From contig CANMCE010000002.1 in the NCBI GenBank assembly GCA_947496235.1, forward strand, positions 248,001-312,000: 64,000 nucleotides of DNA. Reading direction: 5' to 3'. A program made the position numbers and the translations under genes. Below are positions 45,027-54,606 of the stretch, piece by piece; the stretch's first letter is position 1; each line of letters begins with the position of its first letter. The DNA is from an uncultured Glaciecola sp. (GTDB taxonomy: Bacteria > Pseudomonadota > Gammaproteobacteria > Enterobacterales > Alteromonadaceae). Below the pieces are notes generated by a model, which saw nothing but the letters and a program-made list of their open reading frames with translations, ran no database searches and had not been told where the DNA came from.

Positions 45027-45692
45027 TTACCACGGCAGTTGTTCACCATTTGTGTGAACGAAAATTCCTGTTGTTTGTAAACTTAATTCATCCATGCGTT
45101 CTATTAATCCAGCCGCAGACTCGTCAGCATCTATTAATCCGTTTTTATTCGTCATATCGGTTCGAACATAGCCAGGATGAAGTAGTGCAACTGCAATACC
45201 ATCTTCTTTGAGGTCAATACTTAAGCATTTTCCTACCATGTTCACCGCGGTTTTTGACACTCGGTAAGCATAATTATCAGAGCTGGTGTTGTCCTCAATT
45301 GAACCTACTCTAGAACTAACTATACCCACTTTGCTTCCGGAATTCAGTAAGGGTTTTAGGGCTAAAATACTTCGCAAAGGACCTAAAGTATTAACATTAA
45401 AATGTTCTAGCATTTTAGCCATGTCAATTTGTGGGAATTGGTCTGATTCTAAAATACCTGAGTTATGTATAAGAATATCAATTTGTTCAAGAGGTATTCG
45501 ATCGGCCAACTGTTGCATACTGCCATCATTGTCTACTTCGACATCTTCAACAATACGACAACCCACATTCTTAAGCGCTTGACTGGCTTTACGACATAAG
45601 GCGACGACTGTGTATCCTTTCCCTTGATACTGACGGGCAAATTCTAACCCAATTCCTCTGTTGGCACCAATAATAACCACTCTTTGTGACAT
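45027..45692 (-). CDS. short-chain dehydrogenase/reductase
   Basis: A 221-residue Rossmann-fold oxidoreductase. VVIIGANRGIGLEFARQY near the start is the NAD(P)-binding TGxxxGxG-type motif, with a basic residue after beta-2 (LCRKAS) favouring NADP. ILIHNSG is the NAG-type stabilising segment. The catalytic S and Y-x-x-x-K are in IVSSRVGSI and YAYRVSKTA. It resembles C-factor-like SDRs. It precedes the MFS gene by 27 bases on the same strand and may be cotranscribed. Substrate unknown. Confidence 0.91.
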   Translation of the reverse strand: MSQRVVIIGANRGIGLEFARQYQGKGYTVVALCRKASQALKNVGCRIVEDVEVDNDGSMQQLADRIPLEQIDILIHNSGILESDQFPQIDMAKMLEHFNVNTLGPLRSILALKPLLNSGSKVGIVSSRVGSIEDNTSSDNYAYRVSKTAVNMVGKCLSIDLKEDGIAVALLHPGYVRTDMTNKNGLIDADESAAGLIERMDELSLQTTGIFVHTNGEQLPW

Positions 45693-45792
45693 GTTTCCTC
45701 CATCTAAAAAATGTAATACCTGAATCAGTCTAATAGATAATTCAATACGCAGGAAATGGCGTTATAGGTTTTAAAAACTCAAGAAAAAAGGA

Positions 45793-46875
45793 TTACTTTT
45801 TTGCTAAATAATCCATCAGATCGGAAATTAACCAAAGCATAGGGGCATGGCCGTGAAGGTCTCCATCAACGCGAGGGCGCTCTAGATAATATTCTTGTTG
45901 TTTAGATTGTCCTGTGCCAACGCATATGTTGCTTAGTTTTCCCTGTTCATTAATTTGAGAAATAAGTGCTTGCCAAGCTTGATTTACAACTGGCAGATAG
46001 GTTTTTTGATCTAGGATATTTTGTTGGATACCCACTAATATAGCCCAAGCGAACATAGCGGTCGCTGAGCTTTCCTCCCAACTATCAGGGTTGGTCAGTA
46101 GTTGCCTCCACATACCTGACGGGGCTTGAGTGTCAGTTAGCGTTTTTACCATACGAAGATAACTTTGAGTAATGGCCTTGTAATTTGGGTGCTGTGGAGG
46201 CAACTCTGTTAATAATTCAGCGATCCCCGCAGCAACCCAACCATTACCGCGCCCCCAGAAATGAGGTGCCTCAGGTCCGTGCCAAAACAAGCCATTTTCT
46301 CGTTGGATTTTTTGCAAATAAGCCACAGTATTTAACGCAGCTTTGTCTAAATACTGCGTATCTTGAGTAACTCTGAAGGCTTGTACTTGGATAGCATTGA
46401 TCATGTAAATATCATCAATCCAAAAACGGCTTTGAGAGGTTAAACCCGTAGGTAGGGGATTGTCCCATTGCGCATCTGCTAACACTAGACCTTGATGCTT
46501 TAAGGTAGCATCGCCAGTAACTCTATATATTTGCAAAGGGACTATTCCGATAACACTGCCGTCTACATGGTGATAGCCCGCTAAAGTATTAAAATCTGGA
46601 ATTTCGTTATATTTGGTGTGTAACGCATTGAGTCTAACATCATCATTTAATTGCTCAGCTACCTGCAAAGCACCATAAACCGTCACCGCTTCAGCGTAGT
46701 GAAATCCATTAAATACATCACTTGCATACCACATCAATGACTCTCTGGCTAAGAGGTCATCAATGAATAAGCGTCCCACTTTCTCTAATTGTTGTTCAGA
46801 GGGCAAAGCTAAACTTGCTAGTGTGTGTCCAGTAAAACACAAGTATAACAGTGTCGTAATGAAGAGTTTATTCAT
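45793..46875 (-). CDS. exported glycoside hydrolase, GH105/GH88-like (unsaturated uronyl hydrolase)
   Basis: A 360-residue exported protein (signal peptide ends near residue 20, TLASL) with an (alpha/alpha)6-barrel pattern. WIDDIYMINAIQVQAF near 150 provides the family's catalytic Asp, and FWHGPEAPHFWGRGNGWVAAGIAELL near 205 carries the conserved HG and WGRGNGW segment. GH105 and GH88 enzymes hydrate and remove the unsaturated uronic residue left by polysaccharide lyases acting on rhamnogalacturonan, ulvan or similar algal glycans. No lyase or SusC/D-type genes are adjacent, so it is an isolated part of a polysaccharide pathway. Family good, substrate open. Confidence 0.86.
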   Translation of the reverse strand: MNKLFITTLLYLCFTGHTLASLALPSEQQLEKVGRLFIDDLLARESLMWYASDVFNGFHYAEAVTVYGALQVAEQLNDDVRLNALHTKYNEIPDFNTLAGYHHVDGSVIGIVPLQIYRVTGDATLKHQGLVLADAQWDNPLPTGLTSQSRFWIDDIYMINAIQVQAFRVTQDTQYLDKAALNTVAYLQKIQRENGLFWHGPEAPHFWGRGNGWVAAGIAELLTELPPQHPNYKAITQSYLRMVKTLTDTQAPSGMWRQLLTNPDSWEESSATAMFAWAILVGIQQNILDQKTYLPVVNQAWQALISQINEQGKLSNICVGTGQSKQQEYYLERPRVDGDLHGHAPMLWLISDLMDYLAKK

Positions 46876-46980
46876 GGCGCAAAGACAATGTCCTATTGGT
46901 CTATGGGCGAGGCCTGAACTAATATTAGCACTTATCTAAATAGTCGCAATTGTGGTTCTGTTAAGGCGGAATGGCTGGTT

Positions 46981-47004
46981 AAAAAAAGCGGCCATTACGG
47001 CCGC
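46981..47004 (-). terminator. Rho-independent terminator of the beta-helix lipoprotein gene
   Basis: On the minus strand GCGGCC, loop GTAAT, GGCCGC, then seven T. Perfect 6-bp all-GC stem, 28 bases past the stop of the gene ending at 47032. Confidence 0.92.
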
Positions 47005-47031
47005 AAGCTCAGGGTTTCAAATTAGGAGAGG

Positions 47032-47709
47032 TTATTCGTCTATTTTGTTCACAACTTTTTGCATTAATGAATCGTCAGCAAACTCGAAATTTACTTCGTG
47101 ATAAATTACAATTTCACCGTTGACAGTAGAACTGCTATCGATAGTGAGTGTAGGAGACTTGTTTCTCCACGATGAATTATTATTGTTCCAATGAAAAATA
47201 ATGTCACCCTCAATAACGGTGCCTTTGCTTAAGGTCAAATTGCCATTAACTGATTCTAAGTTACCACCAACAGTAACCCCATCTAAATCAACAGTGCCAT
47301 TAACTGTAATTATATCGCCGTCAATTTCGCTACCGGAACTTATGTCGATTTTTCCGTTTACGGACTCAACACTTTTGCTAATTTTAGCGCCTTCGCCGAT
47401 GGTAATTTTGCCGTTTACTGTGGAGACTTCTTCCGCCGTAAGGTTTTCACCAATATCGATTTTACCGTTAACACTCGAAATCTCTTCGGCCGAAACATTG
47501 TCACCCACTGACACTTTTCCATTTACACTTGATATTTCGTCAGCTTTCGCGCCATCAGATACACTGACTTTTTTGTTAACAGTAGTATAGCTTGATTTTT
47601 CAGAGTGCTTTTCATGTGCGTTTACGTGCACCACACAACCCGTAACCATAAATAATGTGACAATGCTGGTAATGAAAGCGAAGACGGGTTTCTTAGTTTG
47701 TTTAATCAT
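47032..47709 (-). CDS. repeat-built (polymer-forming/beta-helix) lipoprotein
   Basis: 225 residues from ATG 47709, which has AAGGAG seven bases upstream; ten codons upstream are open but lack this. The lipobox MVTGC gives C25. After a His-rich linker come about six repeats of 17-19 residues, each with a V-N-G core: SSVNGKVSVGD, SSVNGKIDIGE, STVNGKITIGE, ESVNGKIDISS, ITVNGTVDLDG and ESVNGNLTLSK. They predict a right-handed beta-helix like polymer-forming bactofilin or DUF4097-type proteins. It may assemble on the outer face of the cell envelope. Function unknown; the terminator just beyond marks a single-gene unit. Confidence 0.83.
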   Translation of the reverse strand: MIKQTKKPVFAFITSIVTLFMVTGCVVHVNAHEKHSEKSSYTTVNKKVSVSDGAKADEISSVNGKVSVGDNVSAEEISSVNGKIDIGENLTAEEVSTVNGKITIGEGAKISKSVESVNGKIDISSGSEIDGDIITVNGTVDLDGVTVGGNLESVNGNLTLSKGTVIEGDIIFHWNNNNSSWRNKSPTLTIDSSSTVNGEIVIYHEVNFEFADDSLMQKVVNKIDE

Positions 47710-48003
47710 TTGGTTCTCCTTGAGCCAGTGGTAAAACATTTAGCTTTTTGTATTTTCTTTTAGAATTTTGAATTAGCATTTTGAGTGCCATATTTAAATA
47801 CTTAATAAAAACAGTTAGTTAAAAAAATTAAGATATTTAATAAGGCTAATGGGTTAGTAAGATTCACCAGAAAATAGCCAGTTTCTTAATTCTTTCGTTC
47901 AGATATCTGTAAGTCGCAAGTTAGATTGTAAAAGTTTACATTCACTTAAAATTAATTATCTGGAAGTAGCCGTTCGCACCTTACAAACTCGGTAAACCTG
48001 ATT

Positions 48004-48017
48004 TATTGTCGACAATA
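48004..48017. promoter_or_regulatory. operator 1 of the methylcitrate operon
   Basis: TATTGTCGACAATA, a perfect 14-bp palindrome, identical to the one at 48066-48079 with 62 bases between centres (close to six helical turns). It is the likely site of the GntR regulator encoded just downstream. Confidence 0.78.
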
Positions 48018-48065
48018 GTCGTAAACCAGTAGATAAAATTTGCATAATTTTCATTTTAGGTCTAG

Positions 48066-48079
48066 TATTGTCGACAATA
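48066..48079. promoter_or_regulatory. operator 2 of the methylcitrate operon
   Basis: Second exact copy of TATTGTCGACAATA, ending 21 bases before the chosen gntR start. The shorter core TTGTCGACAA occurs again inside gntR at 48212-48221. Spacing on one face of the helix suggests cooperative binding or looping and autoregulation. Confidence 0.8.
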
Positions 48080-48100
48080 AAAATCCAATCGAATTTCTTT

Positions 48101-48763
48101 ATGACTGAATTTGATACTGTGGTCACCAGCGCCGATAAGGTGTTTACTTCGCTTCGCAAGGAAATTGTGGAAGGAGATGTGGGTGCAGGCGCAAAACTCA
48201 GTGAAGCTGAATTGTCGACAAAATATGGTGTGAGTCGAGCTGTTGTTCGTGAAGCCATTAATCGCTTGGTCAGTATCAACATAGTTGAACGTAAAGCTAA
48301 TGTCGGTGCAAGAGTAGTCTCGTTAACACTTCAAGGATTGGTCGAGCTTTATCAAGTCAGAGAGGCATTAGAAGGAATGGCTGCGCGCCTTGCCGCTCAG
48401 AACATGACAGACCTCGAAGTAAAAGCTCTGCAATCATTAATTGATAGCCATTCAGACAAAGTTGTCGATGGACAACGTTACTATCAAGAAGCTGGCGACG
48501 TCGATTTTCATTATCAAATCGCCAAAGGCAGTCATAATCAATATTTGTTTTACATGCTAACCAATAGCATTTACCACTTAGTAAGAATGTATCGCGTACA
48601 GCTTGGAATGGCCGGACCCCGCGTGAGTACAGCTTATGCCGAGCACAAACATATAGTGCAAGCTATCGGCAATAGAGATCAGGAATTAGCAGAAATGCTG
48701 ATGCGTCGACATATTCTTTATTCTCGAAATAACATTGAACGAAAACTTGAGGAATCCCAATGA
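48101..48763 (+). CDS. GntR-family regulator of the methylcitrate operon
   Basis: 220 residues from ATG 48101; a TTG at 48068 is in frame but falls inside an operator. The FadR-type winged helix spans about 15-75 ([27 protein letters not shown]), and the FCD helical effector domain about 90-215, with [13 protein letters not shown] and conserved His/Asp ligands. It overlaps prpB by four bases (ATGA) and heads the operon. It likely senses 2-methylcitrate or a related intermediate and represses the operon through the palindromes upstream. GntR control of prp genes, rather than sigma54 PrpR, is usual in Alteromonadales-type genomes, as far as I recall. Confidence 0.92.
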   Translation: MTEFDTVVTSADKVFTSLRKEIVEGDVGAGAKLSEAELSTKYGVSRAVVREAINRLVSINIVERKANVGARVVSLTLQGLVELYQVREALEGMAARLAAQNMTDLEVKALQSLIDSHSDKVVDGQRYYQEAGDVDFHYQIAKGSHNQYLFYMLTNSIYHLVRMYRVQLGMAGPRVSTAYAEHKHIVQAIGNRDQELAEMLMRRHILYSRNNIERKLEESQ

Positions 48764-49638
48764 CTCCAGGTAAAAAATTTAGGCAAGCTCTTGTCGATAA
48801 CAAACCGCTGCAAATTGTTGGAACAATAAACGCTTATGCAGCCATGATGGCACAAAAATTAGGCCACCAAGCAATTTATTTATCTGGTGGTGGAGTTGCC
48901 AATGCATCATACGGATTACCCGATTTAGGCATGACGTCACTTAATGACGTTATTGTTGACGTGCAACGCATCACCTCAGCCTGTGATTTGCCTCTGTTAG
49001 TCGATATCGATACGGGCTGGGGCGGTGCTTTTAATATAGCCAAAACCATCAAAGATATGGAAAAAGCAGGTGCTGCAGCTGTGCATATGGAAGATCAAGT
49101 AGCACAAAAACGTTGTGGCCACAGACCAAACAAAGAAATTGTGTCTACTGCTGAAATGGTCGATCGAATTAAAGCTGCTGTTGATGCTAGAACTGACCCA
49201 GATTTTTTTATCATGGCGCGCACAGACGCTTTTGCTCAAGAAGGGTTAGAAAAGTCTATTGAACGTGCAAAAGCATATGTAGCAGCAGGTGCAGACGGTA
49301 TTTTTGCTGAAGCCATCCAAACGGAAGAACATTATCGTGCATTTTCTGAGGCGCTAGATGTGCCAATTTTGGCTAACATCACAGAGTTCGGTAAAACCGA
49401 ATTATGGAACGCCAAAGAACTAGGTGAATGGGGTGCGGCAATGGTCCTTTATCCATTAAGTGCATTTAGAGCAATGAATAAAGCTGCTGAAACGGTTTAT
49501 CAAGCAATTTTACGAGACGGCGACCAAAAAGCGGTTGTAGACACTATGCAAACACGCATGGATTTATATGACTATCTTGGCTATCACGATTACGAGAACA
49601 AGCTAGATGAGTTGTTCGCTGAAGGCAAAAATAAGTAG
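48760..49638 (+). CDS. prpB: 2-methylisocitrate lyase PrpB
   Basis: A 292-residue enzyme of the ICL/PEP mutase fold, typical PrpB length. It cleaves 2-methylisocitrate to pyruvate and succinate, the last step of the methylcitrate cycle. Visible signatures: [17 protein letters not shown] near residue 38, [10 protein letters not shown] with its metal Asp, and [19 protein letters not shown] with the catalytic K-R-C-G-H segment. GAGG precedes ATG 48760, which overlaps the gntR stop. Confidence 0.97.
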   Translation: MTPGKKFRQALVDNKPLQIVGTINAYAAMMAQKLGHQAIYLSGGGVANASYGLPDLGMTSLNDVIVDVQRITSACDLPLLVDIDTGWGGAFNIAKTIKDMEKAGAAAVHMEDQVAQKRCGHRPNKEIVSTAEMVDRIKAAVDARTDPDFFIMARTDAFAQEGLEKSIERAKAYVAAGADGIFAEAIQTEEHYRAFSEALDVPILANITEFGKTELWNAKELGEWGAAMVLYPLSAFRAMNKAAETVYQAILRDGDQKAVVDTMQTRMDLYDYLGYHDYENKLDELFAEGKNK

Positions 49639-49685
49639 ATCGCAGTTTTAAAACATAATTACACATAACAGATTTGGAGAAAATC

Positions 49686-50807
49686 ATGGCTAAAGTACTA
49701 AGTGGTGCAGGACTTCGAGGACAGGTCGCGGGTAAAACAGCATTATCTACCGTAGGCGTGTCTGGTTCAGGCTTAACTTATCGTGGATATGACGTAAAAG
49801 AATTGGCGGAAAAGTGTGAGTTCGAAGAAGTTGCGTATTTAATCACTAAAGGTAACTTACCCACCCAGCAAGAATTGACAGAATATAAAGCTAAACTTAA
49901 GAGTTTGAGAGGCTTACCACAAGCGCTTAAAGAAGTTTTGGAGCGCATTCCAAAAGACGCACATCCGATGGATGTGATGCGTACGGGTTGCTCAATGTTG
50001 GGTAACTTAGAAACTGAAAAAGATTTTTCTGAGCAGCAAGAAATTACTGAGCGCATGCTAGCTTGTTTCCCATCTATCATTTGTTATTGGTATCGTTTCT
50101 CTCATGACGGCGTGCGTGTAGATGTTGAAACCGACGACGATTCTATCGGCGGCCATTTCTTGCATCTGTTACATGGTAAAACCCCAAATGCATTACACGA
50201 AAAAGTGATGCACGTATCTCTTATTTTGTACGCTGAACATGAATTTAACGCATCGACCTTTACGGCGCGTGTTTGTGCTTCTACGCTTTCAGATATGCAT
50301 TCATGTATTACTGGCGCGATTGGTTCATTACGTGGACCTTTACACGGTGGAGCAAACGAAGCTGCAATGGATATGATTGAAAAATTCTCGTCTCCGGAAA
50401 ATGCTGAAGAAGAAATGATGGGCATGCTTGAGCGTAAAGAGAAGATCATGGGCTTTGGACATGCCGTTTATTCTGAGTCTGATCCACGTAACGAAATCAT
50501 TAAAGGTTGGTCTAAAAAACTATCTGAAGATGTGGGAGATACTGTACTTTATCCAGTGTCTGTGCGTTGTGAAGAAGTTATGTGGCGTGAGAAGAAACTC
50601 TTCTGTAATGCTGATTTCTTCCATGCGTCTGCATATAACTTTATGGGTATTCCAACCAAATTATTTACCCCTATTTTTGTTATGTCTCGCTTAACTGGAT
50701 GGGCAGCTCATGTTATGGAACAACGTGCGGATAACCGAATTATCAGACCTTCTGCAGAATATACAGGTGAAGAATTACGCCCAGTTCCAGCTATCAGCGA
50801 CCGATAA
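49686..50807 (+). CDS. prpC: 2-methylcitrate synthase PrpC
   Basis: 373 residues from ATG 49686 (GGAG seven bases upstream); four in-frame codons before it are open. A citrate-synthase fold: SGSGLTYRGYDVKELAE near the start, GSLRGPLHGGANEAA in the middle with the catalytic His, FGHAVYSESDPRNEII and the C-terminal Asp/Arg region NADFFHASAY. It condenses propionyl-CoA with oxaloacetate. Gene order prpB-prpC-acnD-prpF and the PrpC-type length separate it from GltA. Confidence 0.97.
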   Translation: MAKVLSGAGLRGQVAGKTALSTVGVSGSGLTYRGYDVKELAEKCEFEEVAYLITKGNLPTQQELTEYKAKLKSLRGLPQALKEVLERIPKDAHPMDVMRTGCSMLGNLETEKDFSEQQEITERMLACFPSIICYWYRFSHDGVRVDVETDDDSIGGHFLHLLHGKTPNALHEKVMHVSLILYAEHEFNASTFTARVCASTLSDMHSCITGAIGSLRGPLHGGANEAAMDMIEKFSSPENAEEEMMGMLERKEKIMGFGHAVYSESDPRNEIIKGWSKKLSEDVGDTVLYPVSVRCEEVMWREKKLFCNADFFHASAYNFMGIPTKLFTPIFVMSRLTGWAAHVMEQRADNRIIRPSAEYTGEELRPVPAISDR

Positions 50808-50823
50808 TCACTAGGAGTCAACA

Positions 50824-53424
50824 ATGACAACGACCAATTACGAGTATCGAAAACCTTTACCCGGTACTCAATATGATTATTTTGATACAGAAGCCGCAGT
50901 AAACGCCATCGAACCCGGTGCTTATGCGCAACTACCTTACACTTCAAAAGTGTTGGCAGAAAATTTGGTTAGACGTTGTAGCCCTGAAAATTTAAAGGTT
51001 AGTCTAGAGCAGCTTATTTATCGTCGCAGAGATTCAGACTTTCCATGGTTTCCTGCTCGAGTGGTTTGCCATGATATTCTTGGTCAAACGGCACTGGTTG
51101 ATCTAGCCGGTTTACGCGATGCGATCGCCGAAAAAGGTGGTGATCCAGCAAAAGTAAATCCTGTAGTGCCTACGCAGCTAGTAGTAGACCATTCTCTTGC
51201 TGTAGAGCACGCAGGTTTTGAAAAAGATGCGTTTGAGAAGAACCGTGCCATTGAAGATAAGCGAAACGAAGATAGATTCCATTTTATTAATTGGACCAAG
51301 ACTGCCTTTGAAAACGTTGATGTAATACCTCAAGGTAATGGTATTTTGCATCAAATTAACCTTGAAAGAATGTCACCAGTTGTGCAGATTCGAGATGGCG
51401 TGTGCTTCCCGGATACCTTAGTGGGCACCGATAGCCACACCCCCATGGTAGATGCCTTAGGTGTTATTTCTATAGGCGTTGGTGGTTTAGAAGCTGAAAG
51501 CGTGATGCTTGGTCGAGCTTCGTATATGAGATTACCAGATATCGTAGGGGTGGAAGTGACTGGTAAACCAGCGCCCGGTATTACTGCGACTGATATCGTA
51601 TTAGCGTTAACCGAGTTTTTACGCAATGAAAAAGTGGTTTCAACCTACTTAGAATTCTACGGTGAAGGTACTCAACATCTAACTCTAGGCGATCGCGCGA
51701 CGATTTCTAACATGACACCAGAGTATGGTGCGACAGCTGCAATGTTCTATATCGATAAACAAACTATCGATTACTTGACGTTGACAGGCCGTGATGACGA
51801 ACAAGTTAAGTTAGTAGAAGCTTACGCAAAACATACTGGTTTATGGGCTGATAGCATGACTAAGGCTAAATATGAGCGAGTACTTACTTTCGATTTAAGT
51901 AGTGTTTGCCGAAATATGGCAGGTCCTTCAACCCCCCATAACCGAGTAGCAACAGCTGATCTCGGCAACAAAGGAATTGCTAAACCTTTTGAGATGCCGG
52001 CTAATGATGCCATGCCAGACGGCGCAGTCATTATTGCCGCCATTACAAGCTGTACCAATACTAGTAATCCACGCAACATGATAGCCGCTGGTCTGATTGC
52101 TCGTAACGCAAATAAATTGGGTTTGACTCGCAAGCGCTGGGTGAAAACATCTTTGGCTCCGGGTTCTAAAGCAGTTAAATTATATTTAGAAGAAGCTAAC
52201 TTGTTACCAGAATTGGAACAACTTGGCTTTGGTGTTGTGGCCTTTGCTTGTACTTCGTGTAATGGAATGAGTGGTCGCTTAGATCCTGTCATTGAACAAG
52301 AAATCAAAGATAACAATATCTATTCGACTGCAGTATTGTCTGGTAACCGTAACTTTGACGGGCGTATTCATCCTTACGCAGACCAAGCTTTCTTAGCATC
52401 TCCTCCGCTTGTAGTAGCTTATGCAATCGCAGGGTCAATTCGTTTTGATATTGAAAAAGATATCTTGGGTCATGATAAAGACGGTAACCCAGTGACCTTA
52501 AAAGACATCTGGCCAAGCGATGAAGAGATTAATGCCGTTGTTGCACAGTCAGTTAAACCTGAGCATTTCCGCAAGGTTTATGAGCCAATGTTCGACATTA
52601 AATTAAAAACGGATGAAAAGTCTGATCCACTATACGAGTGGCGCGAAATGTCAACTTACATTAGACGTCCGCCGTATTGGGAACAAGAATTTGCCAGCGA
52701 ACCTTCATTGAAAGGTATGCGTCCTTTAGCTGTGCTAGGTGACAATATCACCACTGACCATTTATCACCATCAAACGCTATTATGGCAAGCAGTGCAGCA
52801 GGTGAATATCTTGCAAAAATGGGCTTACCAGAAGAAGACTTCAACTCTTATGCCACTCACCGAGGTGATCACTTAACTGCGCAACGCGCAACTTTCGCTA
52901 ATCCGAAATTGTTGAACGAGATGGTCACTGACGAAGACGGTAATGTGGTACAGGGCTCTCTGGCACGTGTAGAACCTGAAGGTGAAACTGTTAGAATGTG
53001 GGAAGCCATTGAAACTTACATGAACCGCAAGCAGCCGTTAATAATTATTGCTGGTGCAGATTATGGGCAAGGCTCTTCAAGAGACTGGGCTGCTAAAGGT
53101 GTACGTCTTGCAGGCGTAGAAGCCATAGTGGCCGAAGGTTTTGAACGTATTCACCGCACCAACTTGATTGGTATGGGCGTTCTACCTTTAGAGTTCAAAT
53201 CTGGCGTAACAAGAAAAACCCTTGGTATTGACGGCACAGAAACCTTTGATGTGATCGGTGAGAAATCACCAGGCGCAACCTTGTCCTTAGTGATCAACAA
53301 GAAAACTGGCGAGCAATTAACTGTGCCCGTTACTTGTCGTTTAGATACTGCGGAAGAAGTCAGTATTTATGAGGCTGGCGGTGTGCTTCAACGCTTTGCT
53401 CAAGATTTCTTGGCAGCGAGCTAA
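50824..53424 (+). CDS. acnD: 2-methylcitrate dehydratase AcnD (Fe/S-dependent)
   Basis: An 866-residue aconitase-family enzyme. Cluster cysteines are in AAITSCTNTSNPRNM and FACTSCNGMSG; LVGTDSHTPMVDALGV and the C-terminal DYGQGSSRDWAAKGVRL are standard aconitase segments. Acting with PrpF, it dehydrates 2-methylcitrate to 2-methylaconitate, replacing the PrpD enzyme of enterobacteria. AGGAG precedes ATG 50824. It is followed 10 bases later by prpF, its obligatory partner. Confidence 0.97.
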   Translation: MTTTNYEYRKPLPGTQYDYFDTEAAVNAIEPGAYAQLPYTSKVLAENLVRRCSPENLKVSLEQLIYRRRDSDFPWFPARVVCHDILGQTALVDLAGLRDAIAEKGGDPAKVNPVVPTQLVVDHSLAVEHAGFEKDAFEKNRAIEDKRNEDRFHFINWTKTAFENVDVIPQGNGILHQINLERMSPVVQIRDGVCFPDTLVGTDSHTPMVDALGVISIGVGGLEAESVMLGRASYMRLPDIVGVEVTGKPAPGITATDIVLALTEFLRNEKVVSTYLEFYGEGTQHLTLGDRATISNMTPEYGATAAMFYIDKQTIDYLTLTGRDDEQVKLVEAYAKHTGLWADSMTKAKYERVLTFDLSSVCRNMAGPSTPHNRVATADLGNKGIAKPFEMPANDAMPDGAVIIAAITSCTNTSNPRNMIAAGLIARNANKLGLTRKRWVKTSLAPGSKAVKLYLEEANLLPELEQLGFGVVAFACTSCNGMSGRLDPVIEQEIKDNNIYSTAVLSGNRNFDGRIHPYADQAFLASPPLVVAYAIAGSIRFDIEKDILGHDKDGNPVTLKDIWPSDEEINAVVAQSVKPEHFRKVYEPMFDIKLKTDEKSDPLYEWREMSTYIRRPPYWEQEFASEPSLKGMRPLAVLGDNITTDHLSPSNAIMASSAAGEYLAKMGLPEEDFNSYATHRGDHLTAQRATFANPKLLNEMVTDEDGNVVQGSLARVEPEGETVRMWEAIETYMNRKQPLIIIAGADYGQGSSRDWAAKGVRLAGVEAIVAEGFERIHRTNLIGMGVLPLEFKSGVTRKTLGIDGTETFDVIGEKSPGATLSLVINKKTGEQLTVPVTCRLDTAEEVSIYEAGGVLQRFAQDFLAAS

Positions 53425-53434
53425 GGTGATTAAT

Positions 53435-54604
53435 ATGGCTTTTGCACCTCAAATTAAAGTACCTGCCACCTATATGCGAGGTGGCACTAGTAAAGGTGTG
53501 TTTTTTATTCTCAATGACCTCCCCGAAGCGGCCCAGACTCCTGGGCCAGCGCGCGATAATTTATTATTGCGCGTAATCGGAAGTCCTGATCCCTATGAAA
53601 AGCACACTGATGGTATGGGGGGCGCGACTTCTAGTACCAGTAAAACGGTTATCTTGAGTAAAAGTGATAAACCAGGCCATCAAGTGAATTACCTGTTTGG
53701 TCAGGTTGCCATTGATAAACCCTTTATCGATTGGAGTGGAAACTGCGGGAACTTAACTGCAGCGGTAGGTGCTTGTGCTATTGAAAATGGCCTTGTAGAT
53801 GCTGACTTAATTCCACAAAACGGTATTTGTGAAGTTCATATTTGGCAACAAAATATCGAGAAGACCATTATTGCACATGTGCCAATTACAGACGGTAAAG
53901 TGCAGGAAACCGGTGATTTCGAATTGGATGGTGTCACTTTTCCTGCGGCTGAGGTCAAAATTGAGTTCGTTGATCCTGCGGATGGGGAGGGAGCAGTTTT
54001 CCCTACTGGCAATCTAGTTGATAAGCTTGAAGTACCAGAGATTGGTGAGTTTGATGCAACCTTTATCAATGCAGGGATTCCAACCATTTTCCTAAAAGCT
54101 GAGCAGTTGGGCTTTACTGGTTATGAGTTGCAACCTGCTATTAATGGCGATGCTGAAACGCTGACAAAGTTTGAAGTGATTCGTGCTTATGGTGCTAAGC
54201 AGATGGGATTAATAAGCAATATTGAAGAAGCCGCTGCTCGTCAGCATACGCCCAAAATAGCGTTTGTGGCTGGCCCTGGCGAATATGTTTCATCCAGTGG
54301 AAAGACTGTCACTAGCGATTCCATTGATTTGTCTGTAAGAGCATTATCTATGGGCAAATTGCATCACGCAATGATGGGAACTGCTGCTGTTGCAATTGCT
54401 ACTGCGGCTGTTATTCCTGGTACATTAGTAAATCAAGCTGCCGGTGGTGGAGAACGTGATACAGTCACTTTTGGACACCCGTCTGGTACATTGACTGTGG
54501 GGGCAAAAGCCTCTTTGGTTGATAACCAATGGCAAGTTAAAACTGTAAGTATGAGTCGTTCAGCTCGCGTGCTTATGGAAGGCTTTGTAAGAGTCCCTGG
54601 ATAG
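53435..54604 (+). CDS. prpF: 2-methylaconitate cis-trans isomerase PrpF
   Basis: 389 residues from ATG 53435, preceded by AAGGTG; the frame is open for 22 further codons, but these overlap the acnD end. YMRGGTSKGVFF near residue 12 and WSGNCGNLTAAVGACAIE near 100 are PrpF hallmarks of the diaminopimelate-epimerase-like fold. It isomerises the AcnD product to cis-2-methylaconitate so that the cycle can proceed. Last gene of the operon; it converges with acpH across 2 bases. Confidence 0.97.
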   Translation: MAFAPQIKVPATYMRGGTSKGVFFILNDLPEAAQTPGPARDNLLLRVIGSPDPYEKHTDGMGGATSSTSKTVILSKSDKPGHQVNYLFGQVAIDKPFIDWSGNCGNLTAAVGACAIENGLVDADLIPQNGICEVHIWQQNIEKTIIAHVPITDGKVQETGDFELDGVTFPAAEVKIEFVDPADGEGAVFPTGNLVDKLEVPEIGEFDATFINAGIPTIFLKAEQLGFTGYELQPAINGDAETLTKFEVIRAYGAKQMGLISNIEEAAARQHTPKIAFVAGPGEYVSSSGKTVTSDSIDLSVRALSMGKLHHAMMGTAAVAIATAAVIPGTLVNQAAGGGERDTVTFGHPSGTLTVGAKASLVDNQWQVKTVSMSRSARVLMEGFVRVPG

Positions 54605-54606
54605 TT

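Noticed and set aside
47201-47590. Plus-strand frame of 129 codons opposite the beta-helix lipoprotein
   Set aside because: It is the antisense of the V-N-G repeats; its repetitiveness comes from the real gene, which has a ribosome site, a lipobox and a terminator.
48068-48100. TTG start for the GntR regulator
   Set aside because: It lies inside an operator palindrome, and the added residues are not part of the FadR fold; ATG 48101 is more likely.
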